The position numbers were made by a program, and so were the translations under genes. Below, piece after piece: positions 44,883-53,855 of a stretch of 64,000 nt of DNA (position 1 is its first letter; the number at the start of each line of letters is the position of its first letter). The stretch comes from Chryseobacterium capnotolerans (GTDB lineage Bacteria; Bacteroidota; Bacteroidia; Flavobacteriales; Weeksellaceae). Under the pieces are notes generated by a model that was not told the origin of the DNA, did no database searches, and was given only the letters and a program-made list of their open reading frames with translations. The stretch is from contig NZ_CP065589.1 in NCBI RefSeq assembly GCF_021278965.1, positions 1,989,001 to 2,053,000 of the forward strand, in the 5' to 3' direction.

Positions 44883-45650
44883 TTATTTTAATTCAATAAT
44901 TTCAGTATAATATTTCCTCCACTCGTTTGCTAAGTCAACTTTGTCCATCATTTGTAATAAATCTTCCAAATCATACTTGTCATGATTCCTCTCATCATTC
45001 AACAATGTATTAATTGCAGTTATGGCAAATTTTTTATCGTCTTCATTTTGGGATAATAAATACCAGAACCATCCAATAATACTTTGTCCTAAATTATCTT
45101 TATAACTTGAAAAATAAGGATATAACTCAAAATAAAGATCTACATAACATTCAGTAAATTTTTCTTTGTTAATATGGAAAAGAGGTTTCTCATTTACTTT
45201 TAAATCTTGTTGGATCACTACCATTAATTCTCCTTCATAATTATAAAACTCTGTTTTATAGGGAATATTACGTTTCCTGAAATTCCCATTCTTATAAAAG
45301 AAATTATCATTTTTAAGAATAATGTTTCCATCTATATCATATTTAAAACTATCATTTTTTCCAACAGCCCGTTCTGATTCTATTTTTCCGTTTGGATACC
45401 AGGTTTTATAACCTACATAATCACCATTATCAAAATAACTTTCATCGGCTAATTGACCGTTGTCATAATATTCTACAGATTTCCCATGAGCATTACCATT
45501 TTTAAATTGAGTTGTCATATTTCCATCGACTAATGTTCCTGTAAAGGGTTCTCCTTTATAAGACATACAAGTATAATAATCCTGAAGATTTGCTTCAAAA
45601 TCGGTTTCGTTATATTGTATAATTGGTTGTATCATTATCGAATATTTCAA
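44883..45650 (-). CDS. MORN-repeat (YwqK-like) protein
   Basis: A 255-residue protein with consecutive MORN_2 repeats: FTGTLVDG, HGKSVEYYDNGQLADESYFD, GYKTWYPNGKIESERAV, FKYDIDGNIILKNDNFFYK and GNFRKRNIPYKTEFYN. YwqK-like proteins with this layout are annotated as antitoxins because of the B. subtilis YwqJ-YwqK pair. No matching toxin gene is present here. The C-terminal half is unrelated and helical. Confidence 0.8.
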   Translation of the reverse strand: MKYSIMIQPIIQYNETDFEANLQDYYTCMSYKGEPFTGTLVDGNMTTQFKNGNAHGKSVEYYDNGQLADESYFDNGDYVGYKTWYPNGKIESERAVGKNDSFKYDIDGNIILKNDNFFYKNGNFRKRNIPYKTEFYNYEGELMVVIQQDLKVNEKPLFHINKEKFTECYVDLYFELYPYFSSYKDNLGQSIIGWFWYLLSQNEDDKKFAITAINTLLNDERNHDKYDLEDLLQMMDKVDLANEWRKYYTEIIELK

Positions 45651-45757
45651 GGTTGAATTAATTTTATACTCAGAGCTTTTTATTCAATGTGTTCTGAATA
45701 AAATGTATAGGGCACTCTCCTATTTTTATTCTGTACAAGTTATTGCTGATTTTCTTT

Positions 45758-46159
45758 TCAAGTTATTATTTTCCGTATCTCTTTAAGAAGCTCTTGTTTT
45801 TCCGATTCACTTAAATTATTGTTCTTCCCATCTAATGCATATCGAACGTCATGTATGTCCTGCTTACACCACTCTATCATCCGGATAATTCCACTTTTGG
45901 TAATTATTCCTTTACTATCTTCAAATTTTGGAGGTGATGATAAATGAACTAATCTGGTATAATCTTTTAAAATAAGAGCTAGTTTTCGATGATCTTCTTC
46001 TTGCTGCAATCCATATTTTATAAAGTGAGTTTGGTCTGAGCATACTGCTTTAATCTGTATCCCATCAAATTCTGTCTGGTCATACTCATCAAATACCCAC
46101 CACAGATATTCTTTACCATCAACATGAACTTTACTTTTATTTTTCTTGCTTATTGCCAT
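45758..46159 (-). CDS. Hypothetical protein, 133 residues
   Basis: A soluble protein of unknown family. Features: KVHVDGKEYLWWVFDEYDQTEFDGIQIKAVCSDQTHFIKYGL in the first half and a basic, helical end (LSESEKQELLKEIRKIIT). It has no signal peptide. Similar genes occur singly beside immunity-like genes in this phylum, as far as I recall, but no function is known. Confidence 0.6.
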   Translation of the reverse strand: MAISKKNKSKVHVDGKEYLWWVFDEYDQTEFDGIQIKAVCSDQTHFIKYGLQQEEDHRKLALILKDYTRLVHLSSPPKFEDSKGIITKSGIIRMIEWCKQDIHDVRYALDGKNNNLSESEKQELLKEIRKIIT

Positions 46160-46264
46160 ATTTTTAAAAGGTTAGATCCGAAATTAATAAAAAATCACTC
46201 AGCTTTGGTTTGTGAGGGAATGTTCAACGAATAGAAATTGAGAAAGCTATATTAATTCATCATG

Positions 46265-47050
46265 CTAAGTAAACTCAAGCTCATCAAAATCCTTTATTTC
46301 AGATAATTTGATAAGTTTTTCGACCTTGATTGCTTCCCAGGTGTTTTTGTATTTAACTTCATAATGATCCCCATCATCCTCTTTATTTAAATTATCTTTG
46401 GTAAGTTTCTTTTTGGTAAGAAAATTAATACTCACTTCATATTGAGGTACTGGTCCTCTGCTTGAATAGGAATCATAACCAATGAGCTCCATATCCCCAT
46501 TTTGATATCTAAAAGTGTACCCCCAGGATCCATACCTTCCATGTCCATAGTCAATATGTAAGTTTCCTTTTTCAATGCTTACACTTAGCTCAGGAGCAAA
46601 ATATACGCCGCCATCCTCATTTTCAGACGAAAAGCAATTGTAATTTTTAGAAGCCAGCTCATAATAATTGCCTTTATTTAATAGTACAATAATACCTCTC
46701 CTGTTTCGGTCTAATTCACCGCGATTTTCATCTTTTATAACTTTACTTTTGTCTGTTCCTTTGATGATGAGTACAATGTCATCTAATCCGTCTTTGTTCA
46801 GGTCACCTTTTATTTCGTCCCAGCCTTCGGCTGAAACTCCCCCTTCATATTTATTGATGACATAACCTTCCGGAATAAAGTCACTTGGATTTTTCTTTCC
46901 TTCAATGTTTTGTGGAGAATTATTTATATCAATGTCATTTTCCTGAACTTTTTGAACTTCTGTGCTCTTGCCTTCTTTTGAATTCGGCTTTTCATTTTTA
47001 CAAGATTGTAAAGCAAAAGAAAATGCCAGAAGTATAAAAACTTTTTTCAT
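46265..47050 (-). CDS. Hypothetical lipoprotein with an FG-GAP-like calcium motif
   Basis: A 261-residue protein with a lipoprotein signal (VFILLAFSFALQSCKNE, Cys about residue 17). A low-complexity linker rich in N, E and K follows. The mature domain includes GDLNKDGLDDIVLIIKG, a dockerin/FG-GAP-type calcium loop (D-x-N-x-D-G-x-D-D), and GVYFAPELSVSIEKGNLHIDYGHGRYGSWGYTFRYQNGD. It is probably anchored in the outer or inner membrane. Role unknown. Confidence 0.7.
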   Translation of the reverse strand: MKKVFILLAFSFALQSCKNEKPNSKEGKSTEVQKVQENDIDINNSPQNIEGKKNPSDFIPEGYVINKYEGGVSAEGWDEIKGDLNKDGLDDIVLIIKGTDKSKVIKDENRGELDRNRRGIIVLLNKGNYYELASKNYNCFSSENEDGGVYFAPELSVSIEKGNLHIDYGHGRYGSWGYTFRYQNGDMELIGYDSYSSRGPVPQYEVSINFLTKKKLTKDNLNKEDDGDHYEVKYKNTWEAIKVEKLIKLSEIKDFDELEFT

Positions 47051-47243
47051 CGGTTTTTTATATTTTCAATTTTGCTTGGTTATTAATCGCTTATTTATTG
47101 ACGAATATAAATATTTTTTATAATGTATGTAAGGAAAACTTGTAAGTAAGCACTATAAAAATCTGTAGTAAATATATTTTTTAAGCTTATACTGTACTCT
47201 CCTGTTGTTGAATGAATTGCGTGATTACTATCGTTAGTCTAAA

Positions 47244-47272
47244 AAGCCCCAAAGCAAGGCACTTTGGGGCTT
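47244..47272 (-). terminator. Terminator downstream of the T9SS-sorted protein
   Basis: AAGCCCCAAAG (47244-47254) pairs perfectly with CTTTGGGGCTT (47262-47272). It lies 41 nt past the stop of the minus-strand gene at 47313. Confidence 0.8.
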
Positions 47273-47312
47273 AATTTAGATATCTAGTGTCGTCGTATTA
47301 AAGAATAATAGT

Positions 47313-48806
47313 TTATTTCTTAACTATTTTAGTGGAAATTGTATTGCCTTTTAACAAATAATTTCCTGATGGATATTCTGTTAGGTCAATACGGTTGTTT
47401 CCTTTATTTAAAATCATATTTTTAATGAGCTTACCTGTGATATCATATAAATAAACACTTTCGTTGGTAGCAGACTCAACGGTTACTACTCCTGTTGTTG
47501 GGTTTGGATAAGCTGGAATTTTAACTTGTTTTGTTGTTTCAGCGGTTGACAAATTTGAGTTGCAACTCGGATTATAAGAGTCTCCATTAATGGTAAACCC
47601 TTTGTTCGTCAATTGAGCTCTTGCCATAATAGCTTGCGGTGTAGAATAAGTTAATCCTGCCGCTTCTATGACTCCAATTGCGGATCCTAAGTTTGATAAT
47701 GTAGGATTATTGCTGAGAGCAATTAGAAATTTATTATAATTAATGCATGATAAACCGGAATTGTTAAATCCGAAATACACATAGGCCGAAGGAACATTTT
47801 GAAACTTGATATTCCAGGTAGAAATATCCTGATTAAAAAGCGACGCCCCATTAAACATCATAAAACCATAAGCACCCCCAACTTTACTAACATCCCAGTT
47901 TCCAATAGGCTGATTAAATGATGATGCATTGGTAAACATTTGGTCAAAATTTACTACTTTACTGGTATTCCAATTATTAAGAGGCTGATTAAAGGATTTA
48001 GCATTGGAGAACATATAACGAAAGTTGGTCGCATTGCTTGTATTCCATGAATTTAATGGCTGGTTGAACGCTACCGCATCCTGGAACATTGAAATGAAAT
48101 TGGTTCCGGACGAGGTATTCCAGGCAGAAATATTTTGATTAAAAGAAGATGCGTAAGAAAACATATCCCGAAAATCTGTTACTTTTGCCGTATTCCAGGT
48201 TCCAATAGGCTGATTAAACAATTTTGCTTTGCTAAACATACTGTTCATATTCGTAATGTTGCTTGTATTCCAGTTAGCAAATGAAGGGTTACCAATCAAA
48301 GACGGACAGTTAAGGAACATTTGTGATAAATTATTGATTTGTGTCAGATTAGGAACGTCTGTAGCGGTTACATCAAGGTTTGGACAGTTCGAAAAGCCTT
48401 GATCAAATTGCTGAAGCCAAATAATATCTCCCCACTGGCTTACCTCGAAGAGTTCTGGATTTCCACTGGCATTCATATAAGGGCTGCCTCTGAATCCATA
48501 AAATAATCCATTACCATTGGAAACTTTTACTCTGTAGGCTGCCTGGATAGGATTAGGATGTAAAGAAGTACCAAAAGAAATCGTCGTAAAATTACTGCTA
48601 TTAGAAGTTACAGAAAGAGTTCCATGATGCTGCGGATACCCTACTTCTTCCCAGCTAATAGTATAGTTGGTTCCTGTACCGCCAAAAGATATCGAATTAT
48701 CTATGGTTCCATTGATATTAGGTTTCCATAAAGTAATAAATTCGTTTTGTGCATAGGAAATGAAAAAAAGAAAAAGAAAAATGATTACTAGTTGTTTTTT
48801 GTACAT
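47313..48806 (-). CDS. BspA-family repeat surface protein with a type IX secretion sorting domain
   Basis: A 497-residue secreted protein. Residues 1-19 are a signal peptide (MYKKQLVIIFLFLFFISYAQ). The middle (about 145-330) holds at least five DUF285/BspA repeats of about 25 residues with the core W-N-T-S-x-x-x-x-x-x-x-M-F-x-x-A-x-x-F-N-Q. The C-terminus (AYPNPTTGVVTVESATNESV ... YPSGNYLLKGNTISTKIVKK) is a T9SS type A sorting domain. So it should cross the outer membrane by the type IX system and be displayed or released. Such repeats often mediate adhesion; the partner is unknown. Confidence 0.9.
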   Translation of the reverse strand: MYKKQLVIIFLFLFFISYAQNEFITLWKPNINGTIDNSISFGGTGTNYTISWEEVGYPQHHGTLSVTSNSSNFTTISFGTSLHPNPIQAAYRVKVSNGNGLFYGFRGSPYMNASGNPELFEVSQWGDIIWLQQFDQGFSNCPNLDVTATDVPNLTQINNLSQMFLNCPSLIGNPSFANWNTSNITNMNSMFSKAKLFNQPIGTWNTAKVTDFRDMFSYASSFNQNISAWNTSSGTNFISMFQDAVAFNQPLNSWNTSNATNFRYMFSNAKSFNQPLNNWNTSKVVNFDQMFTNASSFNQPIGNWDVSKVGGAYGFMMFNGASLFNQDISTWNIKFQNVPSAYVYFGFNNSGLSCINYNKFLIALSNNPTLSNLGSAIGVIEAAGLTYSTPQAIMARAQLTNKGFTINGDSYNPSCNSNLSTAETTKQVKIPAYPNPTTGVVTVESATNESVYLYDITGKLIKNMILNKGNNRIDLTEYPSGNYLLKGNTISTKIVKK

Positions 48807-49209
48807 AATTTAAAATAATAATTTTTAAGGTTAAAATTGGTTTTAATAAGATGATAACTTCCCGGGGTTCTGTATCTTATCTCTAATACAAAGATATAGA
48901 CGCATAGCGACAGAACGTGTCGCATTAAAATTATTATGCATTATTTTTTTAATATTTTTCTTTAAAAGACTGGATTGTATATTGTTGATTATCAATAAAA
49001 TGAAGACGATTGAGTAGTATGATTGCATAATTTCTCTTCAAATCAAAAAGACTTTTTCAAATAAAGCCTAACAACGCATAATTATCTGTGAAAATCTGTG
49101 CTCTCTGTGGTTAAAAAATCTATAAATATTTCATACCATTTAGTCCAAGTAAGATATTCTAGATAAAATGTATATTGTACTCTCCTATTCCTATGCTATT
49201 TTATAGATT
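48807..49209. other. Intergenic region without a gene
   Basis: About 400 bp between divergent genes, AT-rich. It contains ATAAAATGTATA and ACTCTCCTATT (49163-49189), a pair of short motifs that recurs at 45698-45724 and in part at 47196-47206, and a repeat-like CTGTGAAAATCTGTGCTCTC at 49088-49107. I see no ORF of substance. Confidence 0.5.
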
Positions 49210-49788
49210 ATGCTGCTAGAAAAATTATTCAAAGAATTTAATGTAGATATTCATACATTCAATTCGGCTGATTCTGCACTTTTTGACCAATATTTTGAAC
49301 GAATTCTGTTTAAAAAAAATACCTTTCTTATCCAAGAAGGTGAATTGGAGCAATACAGTTATTTTATTTTCAATGGAATAGCCAGATGCTGGACTTTAAA
49401 TCACAAAGGGGAAGAACAAACCTTTTGGTTTTGTAAGGAAGGTTCATTTTCTTTATCCAATATCTCCTTTACGCTAAAGGAAAAATCTACTTTTAATGTT
49501 CAAACCCTTACAGAATGCGAAATTTATAGAATTGATCAGGAACAGGCAGCTCAGTTGTATGAAGCAATTCCTGCTTTAAAAGCTGTTTTTGATGACCTTA
49601 CCGCCAGATTGCTGAATAAACTTTTAAACCGGAATATAGACCTGATAAAATATACTCCTGAGCAATATTATCTGGAAATGATGGCTGAATATGGAAATAC
49701 TTTCAATGATATTCCTTTAAAGGATATTGCTTCGTATCTGGGAATTACTCCTCAGGCATTAAGCCGAATACGGAAACGGATTTTTTAA
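49210..49788 (+). CDS. Crp/Fnr-family transcriptional regulator
   Basis: A 192-residue protein with a cNMP-binding-like barrel (KKNTFLIQEGELEQYSYFIFNGIARCWTLNHKGEEQTFWFCKEGSF) and a terminal helix-turn-helix (PLKDIASYLGITPQALSRIRKRIF). It is the third short Crp-type regulator in the window. It is followed 59 nt later by a GNAT gene and may share a transcript with it. Confidence 0.85.
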   Translation: MLLEKLFKEFNVDIHTFNSADSALFDQYFERILFKKNTFLIQEGELEQYSYFIFNGIARCWTLNHKGEEQTFWFCKEGSFSLSNISFTLKEKSTFNVQTLTECEIYRIDQEQAAQLYEAIPALKAVFDDLTARLLNKLLNRNIDLIKYTPEQYYLEMMAEYGNTFNDIPLKDIASYLGITPQALSRIRKRIF

Positions 49789-49847
49789 CCCAGGTTCAGT
49801 GTTTACCATTAAGAAAATACGACTTTTGCTGCTCAATATTTACGATT

Positions 49848-50270
49848 ATGATCAGAGAAATACATGAAACAGATTACCCTCAATTAATGAAAATATGGGA
49901 AAGTTCCGTGCTTAATACGCATGATTTTTTGAAAGAGGAAGATTTTAAGTATTATAAAAAAGAGATTCCTGGCTATTTTGAACACGTTAGTCTACTCGGA
50001 TTTGAGGAAGAAGGTACCTTAGTTGGATTTATGGGAGTAGCTGAAGGAAATCTTGAAATGCTGTTCATTCATAATGATCACCGTGGCAAAGGGATTGGTA
50101 AGAAGCTGATTCAGTATGGAATTGATCATTTAAAAGTGACCAAAGTAGACGTGAATGAACAAAATGAACAGGGGGTTGGTTTTTATAAGCATATTGGATT
50201 TAAAGTGCTGAATAGATCAGCATTAGATGATCAGGGTAAAGAATACCCTATTTTACATATGGAATTATAA
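49848..50270 (+). CDS. GNAT-family N-acetyltransferase
   Basis: A 140-residue acetyltransferase. Acetyl-CoA binding motif: LEMLFIHNDHRGKGIGKKLIQYGI (about residues 74-97), then VDVNEQNEQGVGFYKHIGFKVLNR. This short form with the ending 'YPILHMEL' matches the YjaB/PhnO-like small N-acetyltransferases. Substrate unknown. Confidence 0.88.
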   Translation: MIREIHETDYPQLMKIWESSVLNTHDFLKEEDFKYYKKEIPGYFEHVSLLGFEEEGTLVGFMGVAEGNLEMLFIHNDHRGKGIGKKLIQYGIDHLKVTKVDVNEQNEQGVGFYKHIGFKVLNRSALDDQGKEYPILHMEL

Positions 50271-50281
50271 TCTTACATAGC

Positions 50282-50305
50282 AAAAGCATCCGTCCGGATG
50301 CTTTT
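50282..50305. terminator. Terminator between GNAT and ferritin-like genes
   Basis: AAAAGCATCCG pairs perfectly with CGGATGCTTTT across a 2-nt loop, usable from both strands. A very similar hairpin lies at 54738-54763. Confidence 0.8.
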
Positions 50306-50345
50306 GAATTTCATAATATAGATATGTTTATACCTCTCGTGATTG

Positions 50346-51161
50346 CTATACAATAAATAACGATGCAATGGCCTGTGCATCACTTCCACTTAATGTCTCA
50401 TCATATGCCGCAGACCCAGCCGCTGCTCCAAATGCAGTTCCGGTATTGTACCCTGCCTGATTAACATTATCTTCTCCTGCGTATACAGGATCAGTTGCTG
50501 AAGGCATATTTCCTCCGTTAGCAAGCTCAATCCAGCCTTTATTGGCTCTCATTCTTCTTACCTGCGAGGCATGTCTTGCTTCCACAGAATGAATTTGTAA
50601 TGCAGCTTGAAGGACAACCTTATTTGACATTACGTTTCCAGCCTGTCCTTTATAGGCTCTTACCCCGGTATCTTCGAAAGCCTGTGCCAGAATCAGAAAT
50701 TGATTGTAATCGGTAAATGGAGAAAAATTTCCATTAGCGGTAAAATCAAACGTAGGTTTAGATCCTGGCGTAGAGCCTAAGGAAGTAAGTGTACTTTTGA
50801 GAAAACTAACATGGGCTGATTCATGCTTGGAAATTTGCATAAACACTGTTCTGTCTGCATTGGGAATTAAACCTGCTGTGGATAATCCTATAGCATAATA
50901 TTCATTTTCAAGATATTCAAGCACTAAAGCGAGCTGTAAAGCATCCGTTAAAGTACTTTTAAGGGCAGTTCCTGTCATTGTGGCATGGGGTGTTTCTGCT
51001 TTTGCAGGAGCCGTCATGAGTGCACCTAGTCCAAGGGGAACAGCTGCTGTAGCTGCTTTTTTTCCAAATAATGATAGATTGGTAATCGTTTCTAATCGGG
51101 AAGCTTCCGTTGTGAAAAATTTATCATGAGAAAGCTTATCTAGTAGTCTAAGAATGTTCAT
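50346..51161 (-). CDS. Exported ferritin-like (Ferritin_2) protein, second of a pair
   Basis: A 271-residue protein with a non-Tat hydrophobic leader ending near AKAETPHA. The ferritin-like bundle has the di-iron pattern: glutamates in LALVLEYLENEYYAIG, ExxH in SKHESAHVSFLK, a glutamate in QAFEDTGVRAYKG, and ExxH in IHSVEARHASQVRRM. A glycine/asparagine-rich stretch follows toward the C-terminus. It is 26 nt downstream of its paralogue and cotranscribed with it. Proteins of this type are predicted to act in the periplasm against oxidants or in metal handling, but are not characterised. Confidence 0.85.
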   Translation of the reverse strand: MNILRLLDKLSHDKFFTTEASRLETITNLSLFGKKAATAAVPLGLGALMTAPAKAETPHATMTGTALKSTLTDALQLALVLEYLENEYYAIGLSTAGLIPNADRTVFMQISKHESAHVSFLKSTLTSLGSTPGSKPTFDFTANGNFSPFTDYNQFLILAQAFEDTGVRAYKGQAGNVMSNKVVLQAALQIHSVEARHASQVRRMRANKGWIELANGGNMPSATDPVYAGEDNVNQAGYNTGTAFGAAAGSAAYDETLSGSDAQAIASLFIV

Positions 51162-51187
51162 AATACAAGTTTTTGAAGATGAATAAT

Positions 51188-51901
51188 TTAATTAATACCT
51201 CTTTCTTTCCATGTAAAGCGGGTTTTGATAAATCCTCCTGCTGCCGCTACAATATCTTTCGGCTCTTTAGCAAGATCGAGACCATTAGCATCGATCACAT
51301 CGTCCCCTGAAAAGTCAGCAGACCCCGGATTGATAAGATTCCTGATAGCAGAGGCATGTCTGGCTTCTACAGAAACTATTTTTCCTGCAATAACAAGATA
51401 AGCGGCATTAGTAATATATTTTCCAGCGCCATTATAGGCTGCCACTCCAGTATCTTCCAGTGCTTTAGCTGTTGCTAATACAGAGTTTCTGTCATTAAAA
51501 TTCACATTAGGATATTGAAAATCAAGTTTCGGAAGTACATTTTGAGTAGCACCGGTGATGGCTGCCTTAAAAAAGTCCCGATGGATTACTTCGTGATGGT
51601 AAAGATCCGTAAAAACTTCTTTTTCAATACTGGAAATCCCGCTGTAAAAATTGTTTACAACTTTGGTGTAAAAATCGGCTTCCAGCTGCTCCAGAGCGTA
51701 AGCATAGTTTAAGACTCCTACATCGCCAGATCCTAAATCAAAGATCTGACTGTCATTTATCATCTGAAAATCATCATCATCATTACATCCTATCATCGTA
51801 AGGCCGGCAATTGCCAGTCCCACTCCACCTAATTTTAAAAAATTTCTTCTGCTGGTATCCAGCGTCGCTCCCTGATTAGAAACATGAATTGTATTTTTCA
51901 T
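51188..51901 (-). CDS. Tat-exported ferritin-like (Ferritin_2) lipoprotein, first of a pair
   Basis: A 237-residue protein. The leader has a twin-arginine motif (TSRRNFLKLGG, R18-R19) and then a lipobox-like AGLTMIGC (C39), followed by an acidic run (NDDDD). Di-iron residues: E71/E74 (YALEQLEADFY), E104-x-x-H107 (HHEVIHRDF), E150 (ALEDTGVAAYNG) and E179-x-x-H182 (SVEARHAS). Tat export fits a cofactor or metal loaded in the cytoplasm. It is followed by its paralogue and lies in the group with fasciclin, MsrB and an ECF sigma factor. Confidence 0.88.
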   Translation of the reverse strand: MKNTIHVSNQGATLDTSRRNFLKLGGVGLAIAGLTMIGCNDDDDFQMINDSQIFDLGSGDVGVLNYAYALEQLEADFYTKVVNNFYSGISSIEKEVFTDLYHHEVIHRDFFKAAITGATQNVLPKLDFQYPNVNFNDRNSVLATAKALEDTGVAAYNGAGKYITNAAYLVIAGKIVSVEARHASAIRNLINPGSADFSGDDVIDANGLDLAKEPKDIVAAAGGFIKTRFTWKERGIN

Positions 51902-51983
51902 AATATTAATCTTTAAAGTGTTTGATTACATGATAAAAAGAAGAAAAACAGCACTAAAATGCTGTTTTAGATTCTGCTGTTTT

Positions 51984-52553
51984 CTACGGCATTAAAACCG
52001 TATCAATGACATGAATGACGCCATTGGATTGATTTACATCTGCAATAGTTACTTTGGCACTGTTCCCTTTTGCATCTTTTATATAAAGATCTTTTCCTTT
52101 TGTCCAGAAAGTAAGTTCTTCGCCTTGTACGGTTTTCATCATACTTTTGCCATTTCCAGCTTTTACGGCAGCCCAGATCTCTTTAGCGCTGTATTTTCCT
52201 GGTAAGACATGATAGGTCAATATACTTGTAAGCATCGCTTTATTTTCAGGCTTTACAAGAGTTTCTACTGTTCCTTTCGGAAGTTTTGCAAATGCAGCAT
52301 CAGTAGGAGCCAATACAGTAAATGGGCCTTTTCCTTCTAATGTTTCTACTAATCCTGCTGCTTTTACGGCTGCTACTAAAGTTTTGTGATCTTTAGAGTT
52401 TACAGCATTTTCAATAATGTTTTTGGAAGGATACATAGGAGCTCCTCCTACCATTACTGTTTTTTCTTTCATCATTTGTGCATTTACCTTTCCACTGAAA
52501 GCAAATGATAAAGCTACCATTGCTAAAACTGTGATGTGTGTTCGTGTGTTCAT
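51984..52553 (-). CDS. Secreted fasciclin-domain protein
   Basis: A 189-residue protein: signal peptide MNTRTHITVLAMVALSFAFS up to about residue 26, then one FAS1 domain (KTLVAAVKAAGLVETLEGKGPFTVLAPTDAAFAKLPKGTVETLV, LTSILTYHVLPGKYSA, and the closing VTIADVNQSNGVIHVIDTVLMP). Fasciclin domains mediate adhesion or act as scaffold. In many Bacteroidota they are encoded beside ECF sigma/anti-sigma pairs, as here. Confidence 0.92.
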   Translation of the reverse strand: MNTRTHITVLAMVALSFAFSGKVNAQMMKEKTVMVGGAPMYPSKNIIENAVNSKDHKTLVAAVKAAGLVETLEGKGPFTVLAPTDAAFAKLPKGTVETLVKPENKAMLTSILTYHVLPGKYSAKEIWAAVKAGNGKSMMKTVQGEELTFWTKGKDLYIKDAKGNSAKVTIADVNQSNGVIHVIDTVLMP

Positions 52554-52673
52554 TGTAATATTTTTTTAAATTAATTGTAGTTAATTTGTGCTTTTAATGT
52601 CATTTACGAGCTTGGTTGTATTTTAGATTGAAAAAAAAATGAAATTTTATTTAACTTATTGTAATTCAGTGTA

Positions 52674-53189
52674 TTAATTTTTAATCGGAATAAAATCAAG
52701 ACAGATCGAGTTCATGCAGAATCGTTTTCCTGTTGGTTTTGGGCCATCTTCGAAGATATGTCCCAAATGAGAACCACATCTTCCGCATAGAACTTCCCTT
52801 CGGACCATATTGTAAGAAGTATCTTTCCTGTAGATAACACTGTTTTTACGGATTGGTTGATAAAATGAAGGCCAGCCGCAAGTGGTCGCAAACTTTGAAG
52901 TGGAAAGAAACAATGGATTTCCACATACTGCACAGTAATAAGTTCCTTTTTCATCAAGCTCATAATATTTTCCTGTAAATGCTGTTTCTGTAGCTCCTTC
53001 TCTGGCAACCTCATAGAGTTCGGGTTTTAAAATCTTTTTCCATTCAGAATTACTTACTTTCAACAGGTTTACTGCAGTATGAGAGTAATAAGGATTTCTG
53101 ATTTTAAAATGATCTGTCTGCGCTTTATAAGTTTCTGTTGATAAGACAATACAACAGATTAATACTGTTTTTGATATTAAGTTCTTCAT
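52674..53189 (-). CDS. msrB: Exported peptide-methionine (R)-S-oxide reductase
   Basis: A 171-residue protein with a signal peptide (TVLICCIVLSTETYKAQ). The MsrB domain has the zinc-binding cysteine pairs (YYCAVCGN and VLCGRCGSHLGH), GWPSFYQPIR, and the catalytic region GKRFCMNSICLDF, in which the first cysteine is the nucleophile. It repairs methionine R-sulfoxide in the periplasm. With the ferritin-like and fasciclin genes behind it, it points to an envelope oxidative-stress module under the divergent sigma factor. Confidence 0.92.
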   Translation of the reverse strand: MKNLISKTVLICCIVLSTETYKAQTDHFKIRNPYYSHTAVNLLKVSNSEWKKILKPELYEVAREGATETAFTGKYYELDEKGTYYCAVCGNPLFLSTSKFATTCGWPSFYQPIRKNSVIYRKDTSYNMVRREVLCGRCGSHLGHIFEDGPKPTGKRFCMNSICLDFIPIKN

Positions 53190-53279
53190 ATTTAATATTT
53201 TTTAAATATTTTCTTAGAACTACATACGATGTAAAAGATTTTCCGGATTTTATTGGATATTTGTTTTATTTTATTACAT

Positions 53280-53849
53280 TTGGATAGAAAAATAATTACT
53301 ATTAAAACAACCTATTCTGAAGAAGAACTTATCGTTTTACTAAAAGAAAGAAACGAAAATGGTTTTCATTATCTGTATGACCACTATTCCGGTGCGTTGT
53401 ATGGTATTGTTCTTCGTATTGTTCAGTCTAAAGAATACACTGAAGAAGTCATTCAGGATGTTTTTGTTAAAATATGGAATTCTATTCATCAATATGATGC
53501 CTCTAAAGGAAGGTTTTATACTTGGATGATTAATATTGCACGCAATACTGCTATCGATTATCTAAAATCTAAAGGATTCCAGAACGAACTTAAAAACCAA
53601 TCACTTCCCGATTTCGTATATAACACTACAGAGCTTTCAACGGTCAACAACTCATCAGACTATATTGGGTTTAACAACGTGCTTGAGAATCTGGAAGTGG
53701 ACAAACAAGAACTTATTAATCTTGCTTATTATCAGGGATATACCCAACATGAAATATCCGAGAAACTGAAGATACCGCTGGGAACGGTAAAAACGAAGAT
53801 GCGAAATGCATTGATGAAATTAAAAGATTTGCTAAAAGACTATCAATAA
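53280..53849 (+). CDS. ECF-type RNA polymerase sigma factor
   Basis: The protein has sigma-70 region 2 (LYDHYSGALYGIVLRIVQSKEYTEEVIQDVFVKIWNSI) and region 4 (LINLAYYQGYTQHEISEKLKIPLGTVKTKMRNALMKL). No ATG is available at the start of the domain; a TTG at 53280 (189 residues) or 53253 must be used. GATATTTG at 53257-53264 is one base off the -7 consensus. It overlaps no gene and is 7 nt before the anti-sigma gene. It is of the SigK type and divergent from the msrB group, which it may control. Confidence 0.88.
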   Translation: MDRKIITIKTTYSEEELIVLLKERNENGFHYLYDHYSGALYGIVLRIVQSKEYTEEVIQDVFVKIWNSIHQYDASKGRFYTWMINIARNTAIDYLKSKGFQNELKNQSLPDFVYNTTELSTVNNSSDYIGFNNVLENLEVDKQELINLAYYQGYTQHEISEKLKIPLGTVKTKMRNALMKLKDLLKDYQ

Positions 53850-53855
53850 ATTAAA

